From Omphalotus guepiniiformis (Eukaryota > Basidiomycota > Agaricomycetes > Agaricales > Omphalotaceae): a DNA stretch of 64,000 nucleotides. The position numbers and the translations under genes are program-made. Shown here one piece after another: positions 30,384 to 42,052 of this stretch; position 1 is the stretch's first letter; each line of letters starts with the position of its first letter. The notes below the pieces were generated by a model. That model was given only the letters and a program-made list of their open reading frames with translations, had not been told where the DNA came from and did no database searches. Location: NCBI GenBank assembly GCA_028554645.1, contig JAQOOI010000075.1, positions 124,001 to 188,000 of the forward strand. The letters run 5' to 3'.

Positions 30384-30622
30384 ATGATGTAACTCGCTCA
30401 TCCCCCGGTCCTTCTTCGGGGAAGTAAACCTCAGGCCACACTTGCAATTCGTCTTGTGCCTGTGAGTAGTCTGACTCTTTGTTCTACTTGAAGTTGGGTA
30501 CTGACGTCCGGACGATGTAACTCCGTTAGCTGCTGATCCCAGGCTGCGATAGTACATGTTACAAGTGCAGCGACTACGGACCATCCTATCAATGATAGCA
30601 CTTCCTCCCAATTCAGGTACAT
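30376..30622 (-). CDS. possible small single-span membrane protein (66 aa)
   Basis: Exons 30622-30506 and 30459-30376 join at phase 0 around a 46-bp intron (GTCAGT..CACAG). The product has an N-terminal helix with a membrane segment (LSLIGWSVVAALVTCTIAAW), then an acidic C-terminus with VWPEVYFPEEGPGDE. An A-rich context precedes the ATG. Size and layout resemble small respiratory-complex or tail-type membrane proteins, but I recognise no family. The short length makes chance possible. Confidence 0.4.
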
Positions 30623-32102
30623 TTCTTTCCCTCATAATTAGTGGTACTGTAATGCGCTAAATTCGGATTTTGCCTATTATCCCTTTTATCCAGCTATTAG
30701 TCTGTTAATGATTTGAGCCTCCGCACTTTATCATTATCACCGCCCTGCAGTAATAATTCGGAGTAGGACTGCATGACAGGAAGACGATCGAATGAAGCTT
30801 TCTTCGACCTTTAAGCAGTACTTACGTCGACGGTCGGGCGTAACTCACCAAGCAAGTATATGAAATGCAAAACAATCCAAGCGCGCAAAAGCTATAGTAA
30901 CCTCGATGCCCGCAACGCAACACAGAGGACTCTGCTATCCCTGTGTCATTATGAATACTACGCAAGGCTCAGTAGGCCGAGGTTCAGAACTGCCTCGCGC
31001 TAATTATCGGCAATAAAACAACATTCAAATGAAACTGGCACACTCGTGTTGGCGAAGACCACTTACTCCAACATTCTCTCTATGTATGTTAACTTTCCTT
31101 CACATATCCCTCTCATGCTTTGTTCTTCTCCCGAGGTCTTGGCTTGGCATGTGGGAATAGAGGTCGTCAAAAACGGTGCGGATCTGTTTGTATTTGCTTT
31201 GATCGTATACAAGTCTCCTATTGCAGGACTCCAGGCAAGAGATGGGCGGCTGTGTGTACTGTATCATCAATTGCTTAGCAGGCTTGGAGGAGGAAGTTAA
31301 ATTTGAATTTGACACGCGAACTGAGTGAGGCGAGTATGTTCTATTCTCAACTCGAGAGTGGTGTAATCTTCTGTAGGAATGAGACTCGGCATGTTACATG
31401 CGGCTTAATTTTGACCTGGAAGGTCGTATATAATACGCATCTAGCCCCCCCGGAAGCTCGGCTCAGCACTTCGTCCTACACCAACTATAGTGTAACACCA
31501 GGTAACACCTTTCCTTGTGTTAGGCTTTGTGGGTCGTCGCCAGGTCGTCGCTGCTTGTTTTCACGGAGTCCACACTCAGCCGAAGTTCGGTCCATACTGT
31601 GCGTCTTGGGAATGTGTCGGGATACGTACGCCGCATAAGGAGCCTTAGGAGGTTTGTACAAAGCTTTGAAGCAAATCACTTGACCTTCTCAAGTTGATTG
31701 CCGCCCTTTTATTGTTGGTGAAGTGCTCCTTCAAAAACGACAAAAGTACAAAATGAACTGCACCGTGAATCGTGCACTTGTACGAAGGATTGATGTCTTT
31801 CACTGAAGTACATGCACAGTGGAGACGGCGAGACTGCGAGTACTTGCGTCTACATACAGGCAGTGATGCATATGATTAGCCAGAATGCTGTGAAAACTAA
31901 TTATGCGAGGCCCGAGCTCCAAAAATATCATTCAAAACGTGGTCGGGGACGTAAGGCAGAGAATTTCCATTCTTCTATTCAAATCGAAAATCAGAAAATG
32001 GGCTACAACTTACATATAAAGAACCCGTGAGTTCGAAGAAGTATGAAGCATACCTTTTAGGTTACGCTTTTGCTCTTAGAAACGTCTACGTCTGTGGGGT
32101 CC
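30623..32102. other. intergenic, no supported gene
   Basis: About 1.5 kb upstream of the tripeptidyl peptidase gene. Several short frames occur on both strands without domains or consistent splicing. It probably contains the peptidase promoter. Confidence 0.45.
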
Positions 32103-34404
32103 ATGGTTCACCTTTTGCCATTCGCGCTTCTTGCTTTGCCAGCTTTTTCTGGGGTGAATGGCACACCCGCTCGTCGTGCGCCACTCACCGTACACGAGTC
32201 ACGCGACCTGCCTAGCGCGTTCGTTAGCAAGGGCAAGCCCAGTGTCGACACGACTCTTCAGCTCAGGGTTGGACTCAAGGCGAAGGACAATGCGGGTCTT
32301 GAGAAAGTTTTGTATGATGTTAGTACGCCTGGAAGTGCTTCGTATGGGAAACATTTGAGTCGGGATGAGGTGAGTAAATATTGAGACTTCGTGTCGATTT
32401 GGTCTACATAACTACCGCTCGTTCTCTAGGTGAAAGCTTATGCAGCACCTACTGCTGATACTGTATCTCTCGTATCATCATGGTTGAACAGCAGTGGTAT
32501 CTCAAATGTCCAAACAAGCGGTCCCTACGATGACTGGCTGGTCTTTTCCACAACTCTCTCGACAGCCGACACTCTCTTAAACGCCAACTTTGAAACATTC
32601 ACTCATGAAGACACTGGTACAGATCTCGTTCGGACACTCCAGTACTCACTTCCTCAAGATCTTCTCGCGCATATTGATCTGGTACACCCAACAACGACAT
32701 TTTCAGTTCAACCCTCTACCTCCAAATCAAAGTCTTCAACGTCAATTCCTGGCCAGGTTATCGGTTCTCCGAGTGCGACTGGGTTGAATAAGAAGAAGAG
32801 GACGTTTCCTGCACCGTCTTCGTGCGATGCCAAGGCTCAACCTGAACCAGGAAGCATGAACCCGGTTTGTTTACAACAAATCTACGGGATTCCATCTACA
32901 CCCGCTACGCAGTCCTCGAATAGAATCGCTGTTGCGGGTTTCGGGAACGAGTTTGCCGAAGTAAGTTCTCTGCCCGACTTGTTTTGGTTGGTGCAAAAGA
33001 CTTATAGTTGGGTCTCTCTGGACAGTTGGCTGACTTGCAAACTTTCTTGACGCAATACAGACCTGATATGTCACCGAATACGAGTTTCACTGTGCAGACC
33101 TTGGATGGAGGAGAGAATACTCAAGGTTCTGGATTGGGCGGTGCTGAGGCGGTAATATTTCGATCTTTCCCAATGCGAGCATCTTTATTGATACACGGGG
33201 TTTGGTTAGAACCTTGACATCGAGTACACTGTCGGTGTTGCTACTGGCGTTCCTGTCGTGTTTATCTCTAAGGGGAACGAAACTACAGAAGGATCCAATG
33301 ACTTCTTGGATATGGCCAACTACATGAACGCTCAAGATGATCCTCCGCAGGTTCGTCCTAGACTCGCGTATCTTTTCACCTTAGCTTTGCCATATATATA
33401 AGACTTGTTTTTTCAGGTATTCACGACGAGTTACGGAAACGACGAACCTAAGATCTCCACCGAATTGGAAGTGTACGTTTCTATACCTCTAGCAATTAAT
33501 CTCTTGTCTAATACGTCTTCATAGACGAATTTGCAATGCCTACATGGCCTTGGGCGCACGAGGAGTGTCAGTTATATTTTCTTCTGGTATGTCCGAGATC
33601 CTGGCTCTAGTCAAAGTAATGTATATCTGACCCTCAAACTCATCCTTTCAAGGCGACGGCGGCGTATCTGGCAACCTTCCCAACGATTGCACAACTTTCA
33701 TCCCGGCTTTTCCTAGCACCTGCCCCTACGTCACCTCCGTTGGTGGTACCTACGGTATCCAATCAAACGAGACCGGCACATCGTTCACCAGTGGAGGTTT
33801 CTCCAACGTCTTCCCTATACCACCCTACCAATCCCAAGCAGTGTCTTCCTACCTCTCCGCTATTAATGGTACTAATGCGGGACTTTTCAACGCTTCGGGA
33901 AGAGCGTTCCCGGATGTTGCGGCTGAAAGTGTGAATATTGATTATGTCAATAATGGAGATAGTACTAGGACTGGTGGGACGTCAGCGTCGGCCCCGATTT
34001 TTGCGAGTGTTGTTGCGCTGCTTAATGATAAGTTGTTGGAGGCGGGTAAGCCGGTGTTAGGGTTTTTGAATCCTCTGTGCGTAAGGTCATTTTGGTGGCA
34101 AGACGGTGGTCACTCAATTCTGTTTTATAGGTTATACCAGAATCCTCAAGTAATGTTTGATATCACGAACGGTGATAACCCAGGATGTTAGTCGGTTTTT
34201 TTGTTCTCGGGAAGTTTGGATCTGAGTCGAGTTCTTTGTAGGCAATACCCAAGGGTTCCCTGCAATGGCTGGTTGTAAGTTTCTACTTTTTGTTCTGCTG
34301 TCCGCCATGTTTATATCATTGCGTTATGTTTCTTAGGGGATCCTGTCACCGGACTCGGCACTCCCAACTTCCCCGCTATGCTTGCGCTCGCAATGTCGTC
34401 GTAA
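32103..34404 (+). CDS. secreted tripeptidyl peptidase, sedolisin family (S53), 587 aa
   Basis: Ten exons join in phase: 32103-32369, 32430-32960, 33026-33151, 33210-33350, 33417-33472, 33525-33586, 33653-34076, 34131-34186, 34242-34274, 34337-34404. A signal peptide (MVHLLPFALLALPAFSGVNG) is followed by a pro-domain (SYGKHLSRDEVKAYAAP..). The catalytic domain shows the sedolisin residues: Glu307 and Asp311 four apart (AEANLDIEYTVG), oxyanion Asp396 (SSGDGGVSG) and nucleophile Ser505 in GGTSASAP. A Ca-site-like GDNPGC..DPVTGLGTPN lies at the C-terminus. Members remove N-terminal tripeptides from proteins at acidic pH outside the cell, as part of nitrogen scavenging. All key residues are present, so it is probably active. 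The pro-peptide is presumably cleaved near KKKR around residue 220. Confidence 0.93.
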
Positions 34405-35766
34405 GGAAGGACTCATCCCGTTGGAGAATTCGATAGGATGTCCTGTCTGGACCCTAATACGTTCAATCATTCAAACGGACTTTTTGACGCTCTTTTGTAC
34501 ATAACTGCAACCTGTAATCTTGATGGACCACTTCGTTATCGTAGTTACACAAATAATAGTTGTTCTCCTGCTAATGACTGAAAGACCACCCGATTGCGAT
34601 AGAGAGTGTTGATTTTTTCCCCTTATGAGAAAATCGATGCATGGCTCGGTACACGCTCAAAAGGGTCGCCGACATGAGCCCCGTGTTCTGGGTAGGGGAG
34701 GCCGCCTCTCTCGACAATCACGTCTCCGATGCAAACTGTCATGGCTATCGTTGACCTCTTACGGAGGATGATTTGACTTGTCCCGAGAGAAGGTTTTCAG
34801 CGAGGAAACAACGAGGCTTACTCGTATTGAACTGCTGATTTCTGGAACGTTCGACCTCATCATATGTCGTCTAAGTAGTAGCGCTTTACTCTAGCCGGTG
34901 AAGTCCTTGATGAATTTGACGAGTAGGGGATGGTTGGAGATCTTGAGTTACTATATAGTCGGCCTGAAGGACTTCGAGCACGGATCATTTCGTGAATGGG
35001 CCTTGTTCCCAAACTCTTCTCTCGTTGAGACTCGCCAGGCATGAACGTTGTTCGGAAAAACGACTGCAATCTATCAGAAATTGAATAAGGCTGCATGCAT
35101 TGATCACAACGCTGGGTGACTTACCTCTGCCAGCTTATATGCCCTCAACTTTCAAGGGGTTCCGGAACCCCATACCCTCTTTCAGTACTCGTGTCGGTTC
35201 GAAGAACTCACAATACCTCCTCCTGCTCGCTTACAGAGGCTCGTCTTTCGGAAATATACCCTTGAGAAAAACATACCCATCTCTGACGAACTTTGCTCGA
35301 ATATCATCCATAGTGGCGCCGCCCGTCGTCTTGAGTAGGCCGAAATTAGGGGCTAATGATTATATAATCGAAGGTCACAAAATGAATCATCAAGCGGAGC
35401 TACAACAAATTAAATTGATTTGACCTCTTACCTCCGACCATCATGTTCAAGCTGTCGTTACGACTTCATTTCTTCTGTTTCTGCTCAATCTTTTCAACCT
35501 CCCAAGCATTCTAGCTTGCCCAGGACGTCTACAGGAGTTCCCTATAGCTGAGACATAATGTGACAGCCCCTGTCAGGGAGGGCTATAAAGGAGGTGCTGC
35601 TCGTCGAATTGCTTCCTTCACCTCTTGACCTCTTACCACTACCATCCCTTATCATATATAGGGGTTATTGTTGAACATTTTACTTGCTACACTAGTCGCA
35701 TCACATACTACTTCTACTACTTCTTATACACTCTACACTATCATATATCGTTCGTTCTCATTAGAT
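34405..35766. other. intergenic, no supported gene
   Basis: Roughly 1.4 kb between the peptidase and the kinase. Frames at 34860-35096 (minus) and 35100-35423 (plus) are open but show no protein features I trust. A pyrimidine-rich stretch at 35600-35760 precedes the kinase ATG. Confidence 0.45.
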
Positions 35767-37417
35767 ATGCCTGGCTGCATTACTACCTCCTATTCTACTT
35801 TTACCCCTAATCTTCTCGTTGATAGATTTCAATTGCTACAGCTTCTAGGTTCTGGATCATTCGGACAAGTCTACAAGGCTCTCGACACCAAACCCGAGTC
35901 TCCAGCTGATTCGCAATATCTCGCAATCAAGTCTATCGCAATGCCAGAGGACGGCTCCAGCACTGGCGAAGGGTACAGGCGTGAGTTCGACCTTCAAGAA
36001 AAGGTATCAGATCATGAAAACATCGTCTCTGTTCACGACATCTTCGAACAAGATCAACGTGCGTATATCGTGATGGAACTGGCCGACGGCGACGACCTGT
36101 TTTCGGCAATCGTGGACAAGGGGATGTTCAAGAGAAACGACGAACTCATCAAGTCCGTTTTTGTCAAGATTATAGACGCTGTCCATCACTGCCATCAAAA
36201 AGGTGTGTTTCATCGTGATTTGAAGCCTGAAAATATATTGTGTTCTTCAGACGGTGAGGAGATTCGACTGGTGGATTTCGGTCTCGCAACCGACCGCAGA
36301 GTATGTGCAGATTTTGGGTGTGGATCTGGGCCTTATAGGAGCCCAGGTAAGTTCGAGTTCTATTTCTATGCCCTCTCGGCGCTAATGGGCATCAGAGTGT
36401 ATTGGGAAGGATACTGGGAATATTAGGTACTCGACGCTGCATAACGATATTTGGTCACTGGGCATTATTTTCTTCAACCTGGTCACTGGTAGCCACCCTT
36501 GGACAAGATCGGACAGCAGTGATCAAGGCTTTGCTGCGTACCTTCAAGATCAGAACTCGCTTCAAGAACTGTCGATTTCTAGAGCCGCACATGAACTTTT
36601 AAAACGCATTCTTAAACTCAACCCTCTGTCACGCATTTCGCTTCCTGTTCTGCGAGCGGAGATTCTTGCAATGGATACGTTCTTCGCTCCGGAACAAGCT
36701 CCAGCTCGGATCTCACTACCTGGACGTCTTCACGTGGATGTTAACGTTAATGTCCAATACGACTCCTGCACATTCAGCAGCGAAGGTGTATTCATTGAAG
36801 AGATTCCAAGCTGGTCTTCCATGGATTCAGACGAAATAGCCGCGAGAGTATTACACGGGAATGCGCCACCTGCGCCTGCTTTCATTATCGGATCGCTCTC
36901 CAAGTCATCTTCGTGCTCGAGTTCTAGTGGATTGTCGTCAGAAATGGAAGTGCGAGCGCAGGAGGATGCTTTTAGAACAGATATGGAGGTGCTCGATGAA
37001 TACCGGGAGGTACAAGGACCACAATGCAAAGGTCCTGTGCCTGCTCGTGTTCAGCCTGATAAGCCGCAGGTTGTGGGCACCGTTCGGCGGCGACCGAACT
37101 TTTGGTTTGCGCGGGATTCAGACGAGATAGCCGCGAGAGGTTTACGCGGGCCCGGGAATGCGTCACCTGCGCATGCTTTCGTTATTGGCTCCCTCTCTAA
37201 GTCATCTTCGCCTTCGAGTCCTGGATTGTCATCAGAGGTGGAAGTGCGAGCACAGGAGGATACTATTAGGAAGGATTTGGAGCCTCTTGCTGTATGCCGG
37301 GAGGGACCAAGGCCGCAGTGCGAAGATCTTGCGCCTGCTCGTTTTCAACAAACCGATAAGTCGCATGTTGCACGCACCCTTCGCCGACGACCGAATTTTT
37401 GGTTTGCGCGCTCGTGA
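35767..37417 (+). CDS. Ser/Thr protein kinase with duplicated C-terminal module (533 aa)
   Basis: Two exons (35767-36346, 36396-37417), one 49-bp intron, phase kept. The kinase domain is complete: Gly loop LGSGSFGQVYKA near residue 27, AIK lysine near 57, HRDLKPEN at about 149, DFGLA at about 170, YRSPECIG across the junction, NDIWSLGIIFFNLVTG near 212. The subdomain VIII and IX sequences resemble the fungal Ran1/Sks1/Vhs1 group of nutrient and meiosis regulators; the exact ortholog is not settled. The tail after about residue 350 holds two copies of a roughly 97-residue unit (36824-37114 and 37115-37414). Each begins DSDEIAAR, passes through AFxIGSLSKSSS and VRAQED, and ends RRRPNFWFAR. The tail looks regulatory. 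Confidence 0.85.
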
Positions 37418-37659
37418 AGCCTCACTTGAACCTCATTTATCGGCTTCGACGACCTCTACTACAGCCTTAGGACCGACTTTCAAGATTAGGACCATCACGC
37501 ATCATCACTTTCCACCTCATATCGACCTCTAACCGCTTCAAGATACCGATCCTCAAGACCAAACGATTCGCAAGACCAAACGATCCTCAAGACCAAACGA
37601 CATTGCACATCTTCGGACACAGATTTACGATACTCTTTTTGAATGGACTTTGCTGTCAC

Positions 37660-37960
37660 GTATTATCAATGGACCGTAGCATACATATATATCGCTCTTG
37701 CTCTTTAGATCATGTTTTATCAATGGACCGTAGCATACATATATATCGCTCTTGCTCTTTAGATTATGTTTTATCAATGGATCGTAGCATACATATATAC
37801 CCCTCTCGCGTTATTTATCCTTTATATATGCAGTTAGTCTGTAGTATAGTAGCCATTGCTCTTGCTCTTTAGATATGTTTCATCAATGGACGGTAGCATA
37901 CATATATACCCCTTTCGCGTTATTTATCCTTTATATATGCAGTAGTTTGTAGAAAAATAG
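37660..37960 (+). repeat. tandem repeats downstream of the kinase gene
   Basis: A unit of about 54 bp beginning ATCAATGGACCGTAGC and containing ACATATATATCGCTC recurs at about 37666, 37720 and 37773. A longer unit that includes CGCGTTATTTATCC and TATATATGCAGT is then repeated near 37807 and 37916. The ORF over this stretch (repeated MDRSIHIY) is a by-product of the repeat and not a gene. Confidence 0.8.
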
Positions 37961-38457
37961 CCGTTGCTATATTTGTGTATCTCAGAATCATTATATACCC
38001 CTCCGTGTCTCGAAATTTGTGCAATCAAATAAATGAACATGGTGCTTTTGAACGTCTTTCATCATCTACTCTACATTCTTGTAATCACATTGATATACAA
38101 TAGTCCATTCATCCAAGTAATCAGCAAGCGATGAAGGAAAGTTCGATGTGGTGCAAGTCTACAGAAACACAGTGAAGAGCAAAACAATGTGAATGTGATG
38201 GTGGTGTATGATAGAGCCAGGCGTGGGCCTGCAAATGGCAATATAATAGATAGAGGAGTGGGTATGAGAAACAAATGAGAGTAGAGCTGTGGACGGGTCG
38301 GGCAGCGATAGGGTAGACAGGCCGAACGACGCCAGCCCGCTGATCGTCTTGTTGAATAGCCCAAAATGCCATCTACAACGACGCGTGAGTTCTTCCTCCA
38401 ACAACTCTCCAAACCCTCATTCGGTTGAATACTCCGTCCCCTCCTGCATTCCATCCC

Positions 38458-38893
38458 CTCACTTTTTTTTCGAAGCGCCCTTCGCTTGTTTTGCGCACGC
38501 CTTGAGGAAAGCTAGATCCAAGCTGGCTGTGTATTTCGGATTGGACAGCATGATGATCTCCGGTTCAGAAAGGGTGACCAGAGCTCATTACAATTGCTTC
38601 TAACGGCGTTCCTACGTCAGAAAAATCCTGCCCCCTTCAGCTGATATCAACCATTCGTGATTTGTATGTTGAGCAGAGCGGGAAAAGCTTCTTGAACACG
38701 GCTATAAGAAAGAATTCACGTTGGGTGACAACAGTGTTGGGACGCAAGGAAAAGCTTACCATTAGAGATAGCATCAACCGTGCACCGCACAAATCGTTTC
38801 ATGCATCTTTGTTTGGAGGTGGACTGGAATCGAGGAAAACAAGTTTGACTCCGTTGTCGGCGTCAAGAACGACGGTTCCAACGTTCATTCTGA
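38458..38893 (-). pseudogene. decayed hydrolase-like locus
   Basis: On the minus strand, 38893 onward reads MNVGTVVLDADNGVKLVFLD then SSPPPNKDA, then a stop. One frame over, the same DNA reads ETICAVHG. After an intron-like GTAAGC..TTATAG it reads VFKKLFPLCSTYKSRMVDIS. The order (LVFLDSxPPP, xxCxVHG, VFKKL) resembles the start of alpha/beta-hydrolases found in basidiomycetes, but it needs at least one frame change. A further open block (TLSEPEIIMLSNPKYTASL, ending SKKK stop at 38458) may be the 3' exon of this or another gene. I read it as a degraded gene. Confidence 0.35.
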
Positions 38894-39659
38894 GAATCTG
38901 AGAAGAAAAAAAAGGCTGATAAGAAAGATCGTTAATGAAACAGGCTAGTATTTATACCTTTCCTGTACCTTTCTACTCGTCATGCGCCTGACTATATGAA
39001 TGAGATGCGATATCTGGTGTCATCCTCGGATACTTAAAGAAAGCCTTCAAAAGCGCTTGGCTTCATCCTAATGCCCTTCTCATACATTCCAAATATGCCC
39101 AGGGTGAAGTCTAGCTATAGGCACAATCGGACTGGTTGGCCATTCCCTTGAAACGTTTTAGGATCCGGGAGAGAGGCCAGAGCATCCAGTAGCTTGAGCG
39201 ATGGATGTTGAACCTGATATGACGCTATTCCAGATTGAAAATGTCGAACGAATCTCGTAGTAAATTGATAGCACAGAGTGCTCAGTAAAGGAGGCGAGCG
39301 CGTTCACTGTTCAGGAGTACCTCAGCTCACGTGATGACTGCCAAGACTGGTCAAGAGTATGCGACAAGCATCTTATGGTAGAACTTGAACCTTTCCTTCT
39401 TTCTTTCAACTTCTTTCACCTGTTACAGAATCTCAATGGTATTCGAACCCTTATTTACAGTGCTAGCAGTGCAGCATTACAATCTCATTTTAGGATAATA
39501 TCTCTATTCAAATGTTTTCTTGGGGGATCTCAAACTAAGCTTGAAACATTTCAAACAACTTCCGTGTTGGACATCCATCATGTGTCCATTATTCTCTCCA
39601 AATGACGATTCGATTTAAAGCGGGATTCGGCGACATCCACCTAACCCTCTTACTTCACT
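38894..39659. other. intergenic, no supported gene
   Basis: Spacer between the hydrolase-like relic and the F-box gene; no confident feature. The 39375-39605 frame is open but has no recognisable content. Confidence 0.4.
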
Positions 39660-40827
39660 ATGATCTCCAAGCTCGACGAACCACCTACGATTCAGTGTTG
39701 CAGACTTCCATTGGAACTCGTAGAGCTGATCATGGATCACCTACACGATGATCCGACGACGTTACGAACGTGTTCGTTGGTCTGTAAATGCTGGCTTCCT
39801 TCCAGCAGGTACCATGTCTTTGGCACAATCACACTTGAGCTATTCTCACAGCGCCTCCGTCGTTTCATCGAACTCCTCTCGTCGGTGCCGTCTTGCACGT
39901 TTTTCGCATCTGTTCGTCACATCGAGGTAGATGGCAAACACGCAAAGGACCCTTCTGATGATGAAAAGTCTTTTCAAGAACTTCTCACTGCTCTAGTATC
40001 CTCAATGTACTTGAGCGGCGTGCAAAGTTTGACCTTTCGAAACCTTGACTGGACCATTTACCCAATGAACGAATGCGCTGGTATAGCTTCCCAGTTCGCT
40101 AGGTTCACACAGCTCAGGCGTCTAGAAATGTTTCATGTTACTTTTCATGATCTTAGAGAAGTTATTCGGATTTTGAATGCCTTCCCGACTCTCTCGTACT
40201 TCTTCGCTGGCATTCACTTTTTGAAGTATCCGGAATATGTCGTTGCTGATGCGAAGACTCTTCGGTTTCCTCAGAATTTGGATGTTGTTGATATTAGGTC
40301 AGAGGATGGCGTTTCCAAGTCGTTGGATTGTCTCAGCGCTGCTCAACGAGACCCGCATTTGTCAAGCACCTCGTCGTTGAATATCTACATGCATATCCTC
40401 TAAGACGACAGGATTTATTCATGTGAGTCAATAACCGCCGATAGGAATTGACCTCATCCAATTTCAACGCAGTTCGTTCAATAACACATTCTTCACGTCG
40501 GCGACATTAATCTCTCAGCCAGACGCGCTCTCCGAATTCTTGCTTTCCACTGCGACATCCGATCGCATGGGGAGCCTTTCTCTCGCGGCCACCTTCGATG
40601 CTCTGGATAGGGGCCTTTCCCTGTTTCTCCATCATGAAGCATCCGAGTCGTTACTTTTTGTCGAGGATCTCGTCGGCCTCGCTATTGCATTCATCATTAC
40701 GTCCGTTTTCGGCGTTCACGACGAGGGAAAAATTGGACGTGTACACTGTCTCAAAAGCGTTTGTTTCGTGTCACATGCACGATGTAACAGTACTCACTCA
40801 ATTCTGCTGCTTATTCAAATTGTATAA
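39660..40827 (+). CDS. F-box protein, interrupted by a probable single-base frameshift
   Basis: Starts ATG at 39660. Near residues 15-50 is an F-box (RLPLELVELIMDHLHDD, LVCKCWLPSSRYHVF), which would recruit a target to an SCF ubiquitin ligase. It is followed by a leucine-rich region typical of basidiomycete F-box families. The frame closes at 40403. From about 40360 a different frame reads AFVKHLVVEYLHAYPLRRQD to a GTGAGT donor at 40423. It joins in phase over a 50-bp intron to SFNNTFFTSATLISQPDALS from 40473, open to 40827. One extra T in the run at 40358-40360 would restore the frame. So this is either a recent pseudogene or a sequence error; the true 3' end is uncertain. Confidence 0.7.
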
Positions 40828-40939
40828 TCAAGATATTTCACTCAGAATGTATAATATGTACCATCCGCACAACATTCCTACCCTTGTAAACTTACACACA
40901 GTCTATAAATCGAAAATTCTACTTGTATTTCTTCACTGA

Positions 40940-41937
40940 TTACTGAGTGCTCGAAGCCGAAATCCATTCATCCATAAGATTCCACACATTCCTCTGTTCT
41001 TCCGTCCACTCTTCCCTCTTTTCTCTTGCACAATCATCACATACCCCTTCCTTCTCCCAATCCACGCTCTTCATCGTCTCCATCACCTCGAGAGGCTTGC
41101 ACGTCCCGCTATCTTCTAATGCGGGTATCACCAGTGACATCCACTGGCCTGCGATGATATCTGTACATGCCATGTGCGAAGCAGCCGGAGGAGTGAAGAG
41201 TATGGGTGTGAAATGGTCAATGAGGTGGTGCATTAATGCATGGCCTCTTTGGGTTATTGTATCAGCGATCTGCTTTGGGACGCCAGGAGGGAAGACTTCG
41301 AGGTGCGTTTGTGCTACTAGATAGTAGAGAAGAGGTTTCTGACACTAGTACAAGTGAGACTTTAATTGAAATTTGAACGGAATGAACCTTACTGCCACAA
41401 TATCATTCTGCAATGCAAGCGCCATTGCTTCTTCTGCATAATCGCATCGAAACTTTGCTAGTACCTCTGGATCGCTAGGAAACAGCTTTACGAAACACTC
41501 CGACGCATGTTTGTGTACTTGTGGGAAATCGAGCTGATCAGGTCTCGATATACGTATTATAGAGGAAATCCGGTGAAAATCAGATTCTGGAGAGATAACG
41601 CTGAGATGAGTTTCGACATGGGATTGACTATGAATTGATGTATGGTGGGATGAACTCACTTGCGTTCATACAGGTGATCAAGGAGCACGACTAGATCTTT
41701 GCTATCGACGACACAATCGTTGTCGAGTGTGATGTACTTGCATCCAGAAAGGTCGAGCTCTGCATTAGGTAGCTCGAGTGGGACGTTCTTGTTCAGAAGG
41801 GACGATAAGACTGTTGAATGGGGTGATAGACGAGATGGATGAATTCTGTAGAGTACATCTAAACTTTCTTCGGTGCCCTTTTGATGAATGATAGTGTCTG
41901 CATCGTCAAACCAATAAATTGGATGCCTTTGAACCAT
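40940..41937 (-). CDS. BTB/POZ domain protein (294 aa)
   Basis: Minus-strand exons 41937-41660, 41600-41393 and 41338-40940 join in phase; introns are 59 and 54 bp. The N-terminus MVQRHPIYWFDDADTIIHQK, then YRIHPSRLSPHSTVLSSLL, then KYITLDNDCVVDSKDLVVLL is the layout of the fungal BTB (POZ) domain used for dimerisation and cullin-3 adaptor contacts. The C-terminal region (LAFRCDYAEEAM-type helices, then ALMHHLIDHFTPILF, ending WNLMDEWISASSTQ) is helical and has CDDC near the end. Members of this group are abundant in mushrooms and mostly uncharacterised. It shares a 115-bp divergent promoter with TMA46. Confidence 0.78.
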
Positions 41938-42052
41938 CGACAACGGAAGTTTGTACTAGAAGAGTGACACAGCCACATATACGCTTTTTGCTCTCTCTCA
42001 TCCCTCTGAGCTGTTACTGAGTAGCAACGTTTCTACTGTCTTTTAATCCACC
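41938..42052. promoter_or_regulatory. divergent promoter between the BTB gene and TMA46
   Basis: Only 115 bp separate the two start codons, so both promoters and 5' UTRs must lie here or overlap the genes. A pyrimidine-rich CTTTTTGCTCTCTCTCATCCC run sits at about 41986-42006 in the TMA46 direction. No clear TATA box is seen. Confidence 0.5.

Noticed and set aside
34860..35423. Two moderate frames between the peptidase and kinase genes
   Set aside because: No family resemblance and no plausible exon joins; left as intergenic.
37603..37872. 89-codon plus-strand frame with repeated MDRSIHIY
   Set aside because: It is a translation of tandem-repeat DNA whose unit length happens to be a multiple of three.
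38071..38454. 127-codon minus-strand frame after the hydrolase-like relic
   Set aside because: Cys/Arg/Phe-rich low-quality translation with no start context or conserved feature.
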